64,000 nt of DNA. Source: Planctomycetota bacterium (GTDB lineage Bacteria; Planctomycetota; UBA1135; UBA2386). The translations under genes and the position numbers were made by a program. The notes below the pieces were generated by a model. That model did not search any database. It had not been told where the DNA came from and saw only the letters and a list, made by a program, of their open reading frames with translations. The stretch covers positions 124,001 to 188,000 of the forward strand of contig JACKHZ010000012.1 of assembly GCA_020638735.1 (NCBI GenBank). Direction: 5' to 3'. Of the stretch, positions 42,429-51,262 are shown in pieces (position 1 is the first letter of the stretch; each line of letters opens with the position of its first letter).

Positions 42429-43493
42429 ATGCCCGCCATCCAGGTAAAGAAGGTCGTCGCCATCTGCTTCCTCGAGGCAGTAAAGCTCACGCTCGAACAC
42501 CTCGCGGCGCATCGGCTGGAGCTGTCGCAGCGCGGTGCGGCGGGCCCTTCGGAGATGACGCGGCTCTACGCCGACGTCCGCCGTCTGCGGGACTACCTGC
42601 AGCGCTGCGCGAGCGGCTTCCAGGAGCAGGTCGAGCTCGAGTTCGGCGACGCCGACGCGGGGCTGACGGTGGCGTGTTGCCGACGCGCGGTGGACGGCAT
42701 CGAGCACCGCCTGACCGATGGCGCGGTCACCGCCGACGAACGGCAGTGGCTGGTGCGCAAGCGCCGGGTGTTGGCCGACTGGGCCGTCGAGCTGGCGCAG
42801 AAGCCGCTGATCGAGCTGCCGCTGCAGCGCGTCGGTGCGCGCAGCACCGACGAGAGCCGCAGCCTGACGACGCGACTGCAGGAGAAGGTCTACGGCAACG
42901 TCGTCGAGCGACCGAAGATCGTCGCGCCGAGCGCTGGAGCCGGCACCGGTATCGCCACCGGGCTGGTCTCGTTCGGCGACCAGCTGTTGGCGGCGACGCC
43001 GTCGGAGGGTGAGGATGTGACCGGGTCGGCAGATGTCTCGCCGCCGGTACCGATGACGTTGCTCGAGCGCGGCAAGGTCAGGGAGCCGCGCCTCGCCGCG
43101 ATCGTCGCGCTCGACCAGAGCGCGCTCGACCGCGCGGTTCAGGCGGGTGACCACCGCATCGCCACGGTCCTGCTGGGCTCGATCATGGAGGCGGCCCTGC
43201 TCGATCACCTGATCCCGCGCCGGGCCGAGTTCGGTCTCTCCGGCGCGCCCGACTCGTGGAACCTGCCCGAATCGCTGATCAAGGCGATGGGCGAGCAGGC
43301 CGGGCCGAAGGACCGCGCGCTCGCGTTCCATCTGTTCGGCGCCCGCGGCCTGCTGGTGCCGGCGCGGCAGATGGTCACGCCGACCGTGGTCACCGCCGCC
43401 AGCTTCGACCGCCTGCGCGACTTCGCCGAGCGTGCCCTGCACGCCCTCGGCTTCGGCGGGAGTCGCGCCGAGTCCGTGCAGATCGATGACTGA
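42429..43493 (+). CDS. Unknown protein, C-terminus HEPN/DUF4145-like
   Basis: 354 residues from ATG 42429, soluble. Residues 1-150 are helical (VVAICFLEAVKLTLEHLAAHRLEL, then MTRLYADVRRLRDYLQ). After a low-complexity linker the C-terminal 120 residues read VLLGSIMEAALLDHLIPRR, WNLPESLIKAMGE, and AFHLFGARGLLVPARQMVTPTVVTAASFDRLRDF. This resembles HEPN-type proteins with a LxxLRxxRNxxHP motif, but the RN-HP residues are replaced by ARGLLVP, so RNase activity is unlikely. No neighbour suggests a toxin-antitoxin pair. Family assignment is weak. Confidence 0.55.
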   Translation: MPAIQVKKVVAICFLEAVKLTLEHLAAHRLELSQRGAAGPSEMTRLYADVRRLRDYLQRCASGFQEQVELEFGDADAGLTVACCRRAVDGIEHRLTDGAVTADERQWLVRKRRVLADWAVELAQKPLIELPLQRVGARSTDESRSLTTRLQEKVYGNVVERPKIVAPSAGAGTGIATGLVSFGDQLLAATPSEGEDVTGSADVSPPVPMTLLERGKVREPRLAAIVALDQSALDRAVQAGDHRIATVLLGSIMEAALLDHLIPRRAEFGLSGAPDSWNLPESLIKAMGEQAGPKDRALAFHLFGARGLLVPARQMVTPTVVTAASFDRLRDFAERALHALGFGGSRAESVQIDD

Positions 43494-43555
43494 TCGGACG
43501 TGACGCGCGCACGTCGCGGGCTAAGCTGCGGCGCCGCGTCCAGCTTCGATCTGCC

Positions 43556-44269
43556 TTGCGTCTGTTTGCCATCAGCGACCTGCACCTGAGCCTCGGCGTC
43601 GACAAGCCGATGGACATCTTCGGCGAGCAATGGGTCGATCACGCGACCCGCATGCAGCAGGCGTGGGACGCGATGGTCGGCGACGACGACTGGGTGCTGG
43701 TCGGCGGCGACACCTCCTGGGGTCTCGACCTGAAGGAGGCGCAGCCCGACCTCGACTGGCTCGGCGCACGCCCCGGCCAGAAGATCCTGATCAAGGGCAA
43801 CCACTGCACGTGGTGGCAGTCGCGCACCAAGGTGGAGCGGGTGCTGCACCCATCGGTGCGCCTGCTGCAGAACAACGCCGTGCAGCTGCCCGACGGCACC
43901 GTCGTCATCGGTACGCGGCTGTGGGACCCGCCCGATGCGCCGTGGGCCGACGCCAACGCCGCGACGGTGTTCACCCGTGAGCTCGAGCGGCTCAAGCTGT
44001 CGGTCCAGGCCGGCAAGAAGCTCGGCGGCTGCGTCCCCGGCGGCGCGCGCACGATCGCGCTGGTTCACTACCCGCCGCGCTACTCCGACGGCCGCGAGAC
44101 GGCGGCGGTGCAGATCCTGAAGGACGCCAACGTCTCGGTCTGTGTCTACGGGCACCTGCACGGCAAGGACCACAAGTACGGCTTCCAGGGCGACGCGGAC
44201 GGCATCCGCTACTACCTGGCCTCGGTGGACGCGATCGACTTCAAGCCGATCCCGATCGAGCTCACGTGA
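43556..44269 (+). CDS. Metallophosphoesterase (calcineurin-like)
   Basis: 237 residues from TTG 43556, since no ATG or GTG precedes the first motif. All five metallophosphoesterase motifs are present: SDLHL (Asp and His ligands), GGDTSWG, KGNHCTWW, VHYPPRY and YGHLHG. The pattern with SLGVDKPMDIFGEQW after motif one is that of the YkuE/YfcE-like phosphohydrolases of unknown substrate. The stop overlaps the epimerase start (GTGA), so the pair is cotranscribed. Confidence 0.92.
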   Translation: MRLFAISDLHLSLGVDKPMDIFGEQWVDHATRMQQAWDAMVGDDDWVLVGGDTSWGLDLKEAQPDLDWLGARPGQKILIKGNHCTWWQSRTKVERVLHPSVRLLQNNAVQLPDGTVVIGTRLWDPPDAPWADANAATVFTRELERLKLSVQAGKKLGGCVPGGARTIALVHYPPRYSDGRETAAVQILKDANVSVCVYGHLHGKDHKYGFQGDADGIRYYLASVDAIDFKPIPIELT

Positions 44270-45183
44270 GCGCCGCGCGCGGCAAGGTCGTGATCGCCGG
44301 CGGCACCGGCTTCCTCGGCCGCAGCCTCGCGTCGCGGCTGCTGGAGCTCGGGCACGACGTGGTGGTGCTCGGGCGCAGCGCGCCCCGGCAGCCGATCGGC
44401 GTCCATGTGCCTTGGGACGGCCACTCGGCGGGGCCGTGGGCCGACGCGCTGCGAGGTTGCGCAGCGCTCGTGAACCTCGCCGGCCGCACCGTGGACTGTC
44501 GCAAGACGCCCGAGCATCGCGACGAGATCCTGCGTTCCCGCGTCGAGTCGACGACGGCGCTCGGCCGTGCGCTGGCGGCGATCGGTCACGCGCCGCCGGT
44601 CTGGGTGCAGATGTCGACGGCGCACATCTACGGCGATCCGCCGGAACGGGTCTGCGACGAGGACGCGGCGTTCGGCGAAGGGCTCGCTCCCGACGTCGGC
44701 CGCGCCTGGGAGGCGGCGCACGCCGCGGCGCTGCCGCGCGGCACCCGCAGCGTCGTGCTGCGCACCAGCTTCGTGCTCGGCCGCGGCGGCGGCGCTTTGC
44801 CGACGTTGGCCCGGCTCGTGCGTCTGCGCCTGGGCGGCCGCATCGGCCACGGCCGTCAGGGCATCAGCTGGATCCACGAACGCGACATGAACGGCCTGTT
44901 CGAACGCGCGCTCGTCGACGACTCGATGTGCGGTGCCTACCTCGCCACCGCGCCGCAGCCGGTCGGCAACGCCGAGTTCATGCGCGAGCTGCGCCGGGCG
45001 CTCGGGGTGACGATCGGCCTGCCGGCGGCGCGCTGGATGGTCCGCCTCGGCGCCCCGCTGCTCGGCACCGACCCGGAGCTGGCGATCCTCGGCCGCTTCT
45101 GCCGGTCGCGGCGGCTCGCCGACGAGGGCTTCGCGTTCGCCTTCCCGGACCTGCGCGCGGCGCTGGCGGACCTGTTCGGCTGA
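44266..45183 (+). CDS. TIGR01777-type NAD(P)-dependent epimerase
   Basis: 305 residues, GTG start. Rossmann motif GGTGFLGRSLASRLLELGH at about 11-29. LVNLAGRTVDCRKTPEHRDEILRSRVESTTAL follows as the family block (residues 66-97), and the C-terminus has the DUF1731-type helix-turn (LPAARWMVRLGAPLLGTDPEL, then RLADEGFAFAFPDL). The usual catalytic YxxxK is replaced, as in most TIGR01777 proteins. Role unknown in this family; cotranscribed with the phosphoesterase. Confidence 0.92.
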   Translation: MSAARGKVVIAGGTGFLGRSLASRLLELGHDVVVLGRSAPRQPIGVHVPWDGHSAGPWADALRGCAALVNLAGRTVDCRKTPEHRDEILRSRVESTTALGRALAAIGHAPPVWVQMSTAHIYGDPPERVCDEDAAFGEGLAPDVGRAWEAAHAAALPRGTRSVVLRTSFVLGRGGGALPTLARLVRLRLGGRIGHGRQGISWIHERDMNGLFERALVDDSMCGAYLATAPQPVGNAEFMRELRRALGVTIGLPAARWMVRLGAPLLGTDPELAILGRFCRSRRLADEGFAFAFPDLRAALADLFG

Positions 45184-45209
45184 TGAGCCGGCGCGTTCGC
45201 CTGATGCCG

Positions 45210-47156
45210 CTATTCCGCCGCGTCGGTTCGGTCCGTCGGCACGGCGTACCGTTGGTCTGGGTGGTTGGGCATCTGAGGGATGGTGTAGATCAGGGATCCA
45301 GCTTGGAGCATCGGAGCCAAGTGGTTTCTGATCAGCTCCTTGGGGTTACGTCCGCCGAGGTGTTCGGCCAGCTGACGAGCCGACATCGGGTTCCAGGTGC
45401 ATAGCTCCAGAATCAGGCTGCGCAGAGCCTGCTGACGCGGACGCGGGCCGGCGCGGGCAATTCGCTGGGCAACTTGGACGGGGATCCCGCTGGGCGAGTT
45501 GTCGGTAGGGCGATCGTCGCTGTCGAGGTGGTGGGGATCCGCGGGGAGGTGGTGGGGATCCGTGGGGGGGTGGTGGGGATCCGCGGGGGGGTGGTGGGGA
45601 TCGCCGGTCGTGATGTCGCCTCCCACCGTTGTCTGGCCGGGCGTCTCAGGGGGAAGCGCGAAAGCAGAGCCAGGGACGTAGTAGGTACGGTTGCCGCTGC
45701 CCTTCATGTCGAGCAGTTCGAGATCGCGCAGCCGCCGCAGATGTGCCGAGGCGGTCAGGGTGTCGGATCGGTTGATGGCGCGGTAGGCGGCGTTGTCGAT
45801 GGCGCCGGTCTCCCGCACGAACACGAGCGCCCTCGCCTCCTCGTCACTGAGCGATTCTTCGGTGAGGTTGCCGAGCCATGCAAGGTCTCCTGCGCCGAGG
45901 AAGTGGTGGAAGAGGAACGTCGCCACGAACTGGTCGGGCTGGCGGGTCGATTCGAAGGTCGGCTGCAAGAGGTTGTGGTCTTGCATCAGTTCGCGCATGG
46001 CGCGGATTCCGCTCCCCTTGGTCTCCGCCATGTGCACGTCGTGCAGCACCGCCGCGATTCGCGGGTTTCGCGTCTGCGATCCTGGTTCACCGAGCCGGTC
46101 TGGCGACTTCAGTGAGTGTCCAGGGTTCCGGATCTCGAGGCGATTGCTGTAGCGGAGCACCTGGATCGGTCCGTGCAGCCGGTAGCTGCGATGCATGACC
46201 GCATTGACGATGGCCTCGCGCAGGACTCGAACCGGGAGAATCGTCTCGCTCGTCCTCATGGCCTCTCCTTCGGGTAGCGAGAACGACGCCGGCAGATCAT
46301 CCCTGACCGCGTTGATGGCCCGACGGGCGGCGAGGATCAGGGGAGCACGGATTTCGACGGTGTCGAATCGTCTGTCCGGATCCTTGACCCACTCGCGGCC
46401 AGGGATCCGCACATAGTCGATCCGCATCATGGGGAAGCACCTGCGGAGCGCCTTCGTCGATCCGAAGAGGAGCATGCCGGCGACCGTCAGTCGGGGACTC
46501 TCTCGATCGGAGTCGAGCGCCCCGAGTGCGCGCAGTAGATCGTTGTCGCTCCAGGCCAGCTCCTCCGCATCGGGATTGGCGGTTGAGCGCAGCTCGCGAT
46601 AGGCCCGAACTGCGTCGTCATCCACGTCTGACAAGTCGGAGTCACGAACGATCGAAGCGTCGTAGGTGTCCGCATCGTGGTCGTGGTAGAGAGCGAGGAT
46701 GTCGTCGTCAGTGCCGTGCTGGTCGGAGGAGCCGATGCGACGGAACGCGCCGCGTGGGAGGCCGAGGTTCTTCAGGTAGATCGGCTTCTCGTTGGGGCTT
46801 GCCTCGTCGATGAAGACCACCAAGACCGACTTCCCTTGCAGCTGTTCGACCTTGATGAGTGGTCGGATCGGGCGGTTGAACGCGCTGGCACACTGCGACG
46901 CCAGGTCCGATTGGAGGCGGTCGGGCTCGGGGACACCCACCACGTCGTAGCTGGTTCCGAACAGGTCTCCCTGCTTGGATCTTGCGACACCCAGGAGGAG
47001 GTGCCCGCCCCCGAGGCCAGGCTCGTTGGCGAGGGCGCAGATCGTCTCGAGGATCGACGGTCCCATCCTCGATGCCGTCTTTGCCTCGATGGCCGGGGAT
47101 TCATCGGAAGCCTGCAGCTCTTCGAGGAGGTCGGAGGCATCGCGGATCTTGGTCAT
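45210..47156 (-). CDS. AlbA_2/Schlafen-type protein with RecG-like C-terminal ATPase-fold domain
   Basis: 648 residues. The N-terminal AlbA_2 domain reads ESPAIEAKTASRM, then GGHLLLGVARSKQ. A HATPase_c_4 block follows at about 350-440 (REAIVNAVMHRSYRL, YSNRLEIRNPG, RNPRIAAVLH, ETKGSGIRAM). Winged-helix segments come next, then a DPHHPPx repeat region and a last helix-turn-helix. Although relatives are often annotated RecG, no helicase motifs exist. Such proteins are found in regulation and in defence islands. Its G+C content is visibly lower than that of its neighbours, suggesting transfer. ATG 47156 is chosen; the frame extends 33 residues further upstream. Confidence 0.75.
   Translation of the reverse strand: MTKIRDASDLLEELQASDESPAIEAKTASRMGPSILETICALANEPGLGGGHLLLGVARSKQGDLFGTSYDVVGVPEPDRLQSDLASQCASAFNRPIRPLIKVEQLQGKSVLVVFIDEASPNEKPIYLKNLGLPRGAFRRIGSSDQHGTDDDILALYHDHDADTYDASIVRDSDLSDVDDDAVRAYRELRSTANPDAEELAWSDNDLLRALGALDSDRESPRLTVAGMLLFGSTKALRRCFPMMRIDYVRIPGREWVKDPDRRFDTVEIRAPLILAARRAINAVRDDLPASFSLPEGEAMRTSETILPVRVLREAIVNAVMHRSYRLHGPIQVLRYSNRLEIRNPGHSLKSPDRLGEPGSQTRNPRIAAVLHDVHMAETKGSGIRAMRELMQDHNLLQPTFESTRQPDQFVATFLFHHFLGAGDLAWLGNLTEESLSDEEARALVFVRETGAIDNAAYRAINRSDTLTASAHLRRLRDLELLDMKGSGNRTYYVPGSAFALPPETPGQTTVGGDITTGDPHHPPADPHHPPTDPHHLPADPHHLDSDDRPTDNSPSGIPVQVAQRIARAGPRPRQQALRSLILELCTWNPMSARQLAEHLGGRNPKELIRNHLAPMLQAGSLIYTIPQMPNHPDQRYAVPTDRTDAAE
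45525..45608 (+). repeat. Four tandem 21-base repeats inside the AlbA_2 gene
   Basis: Units start at 45525, 45546, 45567 and 45588, each of the form GAGGTGGTGGGGATCCGCGGG with few changes. On the minus strand they encode a seven-residue DPHHPPx/DPHHLPx repeat rich in Pro and His. Confidence 0.9.
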
Positions 47157-47305
47157 CGGGACTTCGAACGTGAGGACTCCTGCACGCCTGATCACGATGC
47201 CTCGTGCGCCAGACCCAAGCAAGGCAGGCCTCCGTCGCATTCCTGTTCGGCGCACGGGGTGGGTTGTCGCCGGCGCGTCCGCGTCGCATCCTCGGCGTTC
47301 TTCCC

Positions 47306-48799
47306 ATGAGCCACGCCCTCCCGTCGACCCTCGGCGCCCTGAAGACCTCCGGCTGGCGCTCGCGCAGCGTCAAGCAGGAGCTGCGCGACAACCTGCTGGC
47401 CGCGCTGGCGGCGAAGCGCCCGCTGTTCCCCGGCATCGTCGGCTACGACCGCACGGTGCTGCGCGACGTGCAGAACGCGCTGCTGTCGAAGCACGACTTC
47501 ATCCTGCTCGGCCTGCGCGGCCAGGCCAAGACGCGCATCCTGCGCAGCCTGACGGCGCTGCTCGACGAGTGGCTGCCGGCGATCGCCGGCTGCGAGATCC
47601 GCGACGATCCGCTGCGGCCGTTGTGTGCCGTGTGTCGGGCCCGCGTCGAGCGCGACGGCGACGCCACCGAGGTCGTCTGGATCCACCGCGACGAGCGCTA
47701 CCACGAGAAGCTGGCGACGCCCGACGTGACGATCGCCGACCTGATCGGCGACCTCGACCCGATCAAGGCCGCCGCGCGCGGCACCAGCCTCGCCGATCCG
47801 GAGGTCGTGCACTTCGGCCTGCTGCCGCGCAGCAACCGCGGCATCTTCGCCATCAACGAGGTGCCGGACCTGCCGCCGCGCATCCAGGTCGGCCTGCTCA
47901 ACATCCTCGAAGAAGGCGACGTGCAGATCCGCGGCTTCCCGCTGCGGCTCGAGCTCGACGTCGCGCTGTGCTTCTCCGCCAACCCGGAGGACTACACGCA
48001 CCGCGGCTCGATCATCACGCCGCTGCGCGACCGCATCGCCGCGCAGATCCTGACCCACTACCCGCGCTCGCTCGAGCACGCGATGGCGATCACCGAGCAG
48101 GAGAGCTGGACGAAGCGCGGCGCCGGGTCCGGAGCAGCGGTCGAGGTGCGCACGCCGCCGTGGCTGCGCCGCGCGATCGAGGAGGTCGCGATCCAGGGCC
48201 GCGAGAGCGAGTTCGTCGACCAGGGCTCGGGCGTCAGCGCGCGCCTGTCGATCGCGCTCTACGAGTCGGTGGTCTCCAACGCCGAGCGCCGCGGCCTCCT
48301 GACCGGCAAGAAGGTCGTCGTCGCGCGTGTCGCCGACCTGCTCGGCGCCGGCAGCGCGATCCACGGCAAGGTCGAGCTGGTCTACGAAGGCGAACGCGAG
48401 GGCCCGGCCAAGGTCGCGCAGCACCTGATCGGCAAGGCGCTCAAGGTGGTGTTCGACGAACTGGCGCCGGCGCCGAGCAAGTTGGAGAAGTCCGACAAGA
48501 AGGCGCTCGATCGCTTCGACGGTGTGGTCGCGTGGTTCCAGCAGGGCAAGGTCGTCGACCTGCGCGACGACCTCGCCGACGCCGAGCTGCTGCAGCGCCT
48601 CGCGCCGGTCACCGGGCTGCGCGAGATCGCGAACGAGCTGCTGCGGCCGGAGGGCGACGCCGAGGCCGCCGCGGCGATGGAGTTCGTGCTCGAGGGCCTG
48701 TGCCAGAACGCGATGCTCGCCCGCGAGCAGCTGGTCGACGGCCGCGTCTACCGCGACGGCTTCGAGGAGATGGTGCGCGGCCTCAAGAAGAAGAGCTGA
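47306..48799 (+). CDS. AAA+ ATPase, magnesium-chelatase (ChlI/MoxR-like) type
   Basis: 497 residues. The nucleotide-binding part reads GYDRTVLRDVQNALLSKHDFILLGLRGQAKTRILRSL (residues about 48-84), where the P-loop is GLRGQAKT, then SNRGIFAINEVPDLPPRIQVGLLNILEEGDVQIRGF, a Walker B and sensor block typical of ChlI-like ATPases. A later FSANPEDYTHRG is sensor 1. The C-terminal half is helical. It is followed by a VWA protein 1 base after its stop; such AAA/VWA pairs act as chaperone-like metal-insertion or complex-remodelling machines. ATG 47306 is the only start near the first conserved block. Confidence 0.88.
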   Translation: MSHALPSTLGALKTSGWRSRSVKQELRDNLLAALAAKRPLFPGIVGYDRTVLRDVQNALLSKHDFILLGLRGQAKTRILRSLTALLDEWLPAIAGCEIRDDPLRPLCAVCRARVERDGDATEVVWIHRDERYHEKLATPDVTIADLIGDLDPIKAAARGTSLADPEVVHFGLLPRSNRGIFAINEVPDLPPRIQVGLLNILEEGDVQIRGFPLRLELDVALCFSANPEDYTHRGSIITPLRDRIAAQILTHYPRSLEHAMAITEQESWTKRGAGSGAAVEVRTPPWLRRAIEEVAIQGRESEFVDQGSGVSARLSIALYESVVSNAERRGLLTGKKVVVARVADLLGAGSAIHGKVELVYEGEREGPAKVAQHLIGKALKVVFDELAPAPSKLEKSDKKALDRFDGVVAWFQQGKVVDLRDDLADAELLQRLAPVTGLREIANELLRPEGDAEAAAAMEFVLEGLCQNAMLAREQLVDGRVYRDGFEEMVRGLKKKS

Positions 48800-48800
48800 G

Positions 48801-49901
48801 ATGGACTACCGCTACGCCGCCTTCGACCACGAGCAGGCCCGCATGCGCGAGCTGCTGCAGCGGCTCGAGCGCATCTACAACGAGCTGATGCTGCTGACCG
48901 ACGGCGACGTCGAGGCCGCGCTGCAGCACCTCGAGAAGATCGGCGAGCGCTACGGGTGGTTCGACGAGGACTTCACCATCGACGACTTCCGTCGCTGGCT
49001 CGAGCGGCGCGGCATGGTGCGCGTGCAGGGCGACGCGCAGGGCGCGCCGCGGCCGGCGCTCGGCGCGCGCGGCGAGAAGGCGCTGCGCGACCAGGCGCTG
49101 GAGACGATCTTCCAGGGGCTGCGCAAGGACGCTGGCGGCGACCATCGCACCAAGCACGCCGGCGACGGCGGCGAACGCACCAGCGAGACGCGGCCGTGGC
49201 GCTTCGGCGACCCGACGCACGCGATCGACTTCGGCTCGAGCCTGCGCAACGCCTACGCGCGCAGCGGCGCGTTCGGCCTGTCACCGGACGACCTCGAGGT
49301 GTTCGAGACCGAGCACAACACGTCGTGCGCGACGGTGCTGCTGGTCGACATCTCGCACTCGATGGTGCTCTACGGCGAGGACCGCATCACGCCGGCCAAG
49401 CGCGTCGCGCTGGCGCTGTGCGAGCTGATCAAGAGCCGCTTCCGGAAGGACACGCTCGACGTGGTGCTGTTCGGCGACGACGCGTGGCAGGTGCCGCTGT
49501 CGGAGCTGCCGTATGTGACCGCCGGCCCGTACCACACCAACACCCGCGAAGGTCTGCGCCGCGCCCGCGAGATCCTGCGCCGCGCCAAGACCGCCAACCG
49601 GCAGATCCTGATGATCACCGACGGCAAGCCGTCGGCGCTGACCGAGCCCGACGGCACCATCTACAAGAACCCGATGGGGCTCGACCGCCGCGTCGTCAAC
49701 AAGACCCTCGAAGAGGCCGGCCAGTGCCGCCGCCTCGGCATCCCGATCACGACGTTCATGCTGACGCGCGACCCGAGCCTGGTGCGCTTCGTCGAGCAGT
49801 TCACGGCCGAGAACCACGGCCGCGCCTTCTACTCGAGCCCCGACGACGTCAGCTCGTTCGTGCTCGTGGACTACGTGCGCAACCGACGGCGCAGGGGCTG
49901 A
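48801..49901 (+). CDS. VWA-domain protein, partner of the AAA+ ATPase
   Basis: 366 residues. The N-terminal 140 residues are helical and charged. The VWA domain occupies about 170-360 with an intact MIDAS: DISHSM at about 184-189, a Thr in PYHTNTREGL and an Asp in MITDGKPS. It is the CoxE/ChlD-like partner of the upstream ATPase, with which it is cotranscribed. The substrate of the pair is unknown. It could assemble or activate a metalloprotein. Confidence 0.9.
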   Translation: MDYRYAAFDHEQARMRELLQRLERIYNELMLLTDGDVEAALQHLEKIGERYGWFDEDFTIDDFRRWLERRGMVRVQGDAQGAPRPALGARGEKALRDQALETIFQGLRKDAGGDHRTKHAGDGGERTSETRPWRFGDPTHAIDFGSSLRNAYARSGAFGLSPDDLEVFETEHNTSCATVLLVDISHSMVLYGEDRITPAKRVALALCELIKSRFRKDTLDVVLFGDDAWQVPLSELPYVTAGPYHTNTREGLRRAREILRRAKTANRQILMITDGKPSALTEPDGTIYKNPMGLDRRVVNKTLEEAGQCRRLGIPITTFMLTRDPSLVRFVEQFTAENHGRAFYSSPDDVSSFVLVDYVRNRRRRG

Positions 49902-49903
49902 GC

Positions 49904-50806
49904 GTGGCCGAGCCGGAGCTGCGACGTCGCGACGGCGCGGTGCACGACGAGCTGGTGCCGTCGTCGCTCGACGCCGTCTACGGCACGGACCAACTCGCGC
50001 GCAGTAAGGCGATCCTCGCGCGCGGCGGGGAGTGCGGGCCGGACGTGATCTCCGGGCCGTTCGACTGGTGGTCCCTGCAGCACCTGCGCGAACGCATCGG
50101 GCTGCCGTCGCTCGACGGGGACGTGCGGCCGACGGACGTGTTCTTGTGGTCCGTTGCGCCGGCGCCGCACCCGGCCGCGACCTGCTTCGGTGGCCTGCCG
50201 TACCTGCCGCGTTCGCGGCCGTGGCCGCGCCGGCACGGCGTCGACGGTCGCTTCCTCGCGCAGCTGAACTTCGCCGACTCGCGGGACCTGGTGTCGTTCG
50301 CGCCGGCGGACGTGCTGCTGATCTTCGTATTCGACCACTACAGTGCTTCGAGCTGGGAGCGCGACGACTACGAGTTCGTCTGGGTCGACATCGACGATGC
50401 CGCGCCGCGCTACGGCGAAGGCGACGTGCCGGCGGGCGGCCTCGACTCGCTGAACCCGCTGCACGGTGTGCGCGTGCGCAGCTTCGACGAGCCGTCACTG
50501 GTCGCGCGCATCCGTGCCGAGGACCTGCCGCGCGTGCACACGATCGGCGGCACCAAGATCGGCGGCAGCCCGTCGGACCGGCAGAGCATCGATCCGCCGG
50601 AGGTGCCGCTGGAATGGCGCTTCCTCGGGCAGTTCGCCGCGCAATGGCCGAGCTACGAGGTGCCGTTCCCGGTGCTCGGCCGCCCGCAGCCGTTGCTCCA
50701 CGGCGAGCAGGCCTTCGACGAGCTTACGCGCGGACCGGGCGACGGCATCGTGTGCCTGTTCCTCGATGGCGCGGGCGAGGTACAGCTCTACTTCAGCTGC
50801 GGGTGA
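49904..50806 (+). CDS. DUF1963 (YwqG-like) protein
   Basis: 300 residues from GTG 49904, two bases after the VWA stop. The pattern FGGLPYLPRSRPWPR, then FLAQLNFAD, LLIFVFDHYS and TKIGGSPSDRQS with PLEWRFLGQF matches DUF1963, a family of small soluble proteins first known from B. subtilis YwqG, with no assigned biochemical role. Position suggests cotranscription with the AAA/VWA pair. Confidence 0.83.
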   Translation: MAEPELRRRDGAVHDELVPSSLDAVYGTDQLARSKAILARGGECGPDVISGPFDWWSLQHLRERIGLPSLDGDVRPTDVFLWSVAPAPHPAATCFGGLPYLPRSRPWPRRHGVDGRFLAQLNFADSRDLVSFAPADVLLIFVFDHYSASSWERDDYEFVWVDIDDAAPRYGEGDVPAGGLDSLNPLHGVRVRSFDEPSLVARIRAEDLPRVHTIGGTKIGGSPSDRQSIDPPEVPLEWRFLGQFAAQWPSYEVPFPVLGRPQPLLHGEQAFDELTRGPGDGIVCLFLDGAGEVQLYFSCG

Positions 50807-50859
50807 GCGCGCGTCGTCGGGGGGCGAAACGAGGAGGATGTACCGGGTGCGGTACCCTC

Positions 50860-51240
50860 TCACCGATCGTCGCCGACCTTCGGCCGGTGGTCCGAGTCGG
50901 ACCTGGTCCAGTCGGAGAAGTCGCGCAGCATGCTGTCGGCCTTGCCGTCGGTCCACTCGATGCGCGCGTGGCGGAAGCCGGTGCCCTTGAGGTCCCAGGC
51001 GTCGTCGAACCAGAACGTGTAGGGATCGGTGATCAGGAAGTCGATCACCGTCGCCCCGAGCGTCGACACCGGGATCAGCGGGATCAGCCACAGCCCGGCG
51101 TCGAGCCACGGGTTGTTGACGTAGAGCTTCTGGTCCCAGTCGTCCACCGAACGCCGCAGCTGGTGGGGGCCGACGAAGCAGCCGGCGAACGGCAGCGTGA
51201 GCAGTGCGAGGCAGGCCGAGCGGAGGAGACGGTGCGCCAT
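50860..51240 (-). CDS. DUF3332-like small lipoprotein
   Basis: 126 residues. Signal peptide with lipobox LPFAGC, then YVNNPWLDAGLWLIPLIPVSTLGATVIDFLITDPYTFWF (residues about 39-77), the hydrophobic two-helix block typical of DUF3332, and a charged tail. Unknown function. A TACGCT hexamer 7 bases before the ATG suggests a leaderless transcript. Confidence 0.75.
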   Translation of the reverse strand: MAHRLLRSACLALLTLPFAGCFVGPHQLRRSVDDWDQKLYVNNPWLDAGLWLIPLIPVSTLGATVIDFLITDPYTFWFDDAWDLKGTGFRHARIEWTDGKADSMLRDFSDWTRSDSDHRPKVGDDR

Positions 51241-51247
51241 GCCGGGC

Positions 51248-51253
51248 AGCGTA
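51248..51253 (-). promoter_or_regulatory. Putative -10 element (TACGCT), leaderless
   Basis: Minus-strand TACGCT, 7 bases before ATG 51240; the same hexamer and nearly the same spacing as before the OsmC gene. Confidence 0.45.
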
Positions 51254-51262
51254 GCGTCGGAG

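Noticed and set aside
45525..45608. Tandem repeats considered as a CRISPR array or minisatellite
   Set aside because: Units are contiguous 21-mers without spacers and lie in frame within a coding region.
45210..47156. RecG helicase annotation
   Set aside because: Only the C-terminal HATPase_c_4-like block often mislabelled RecG is present; no helicase motifs or OB wedge domain.
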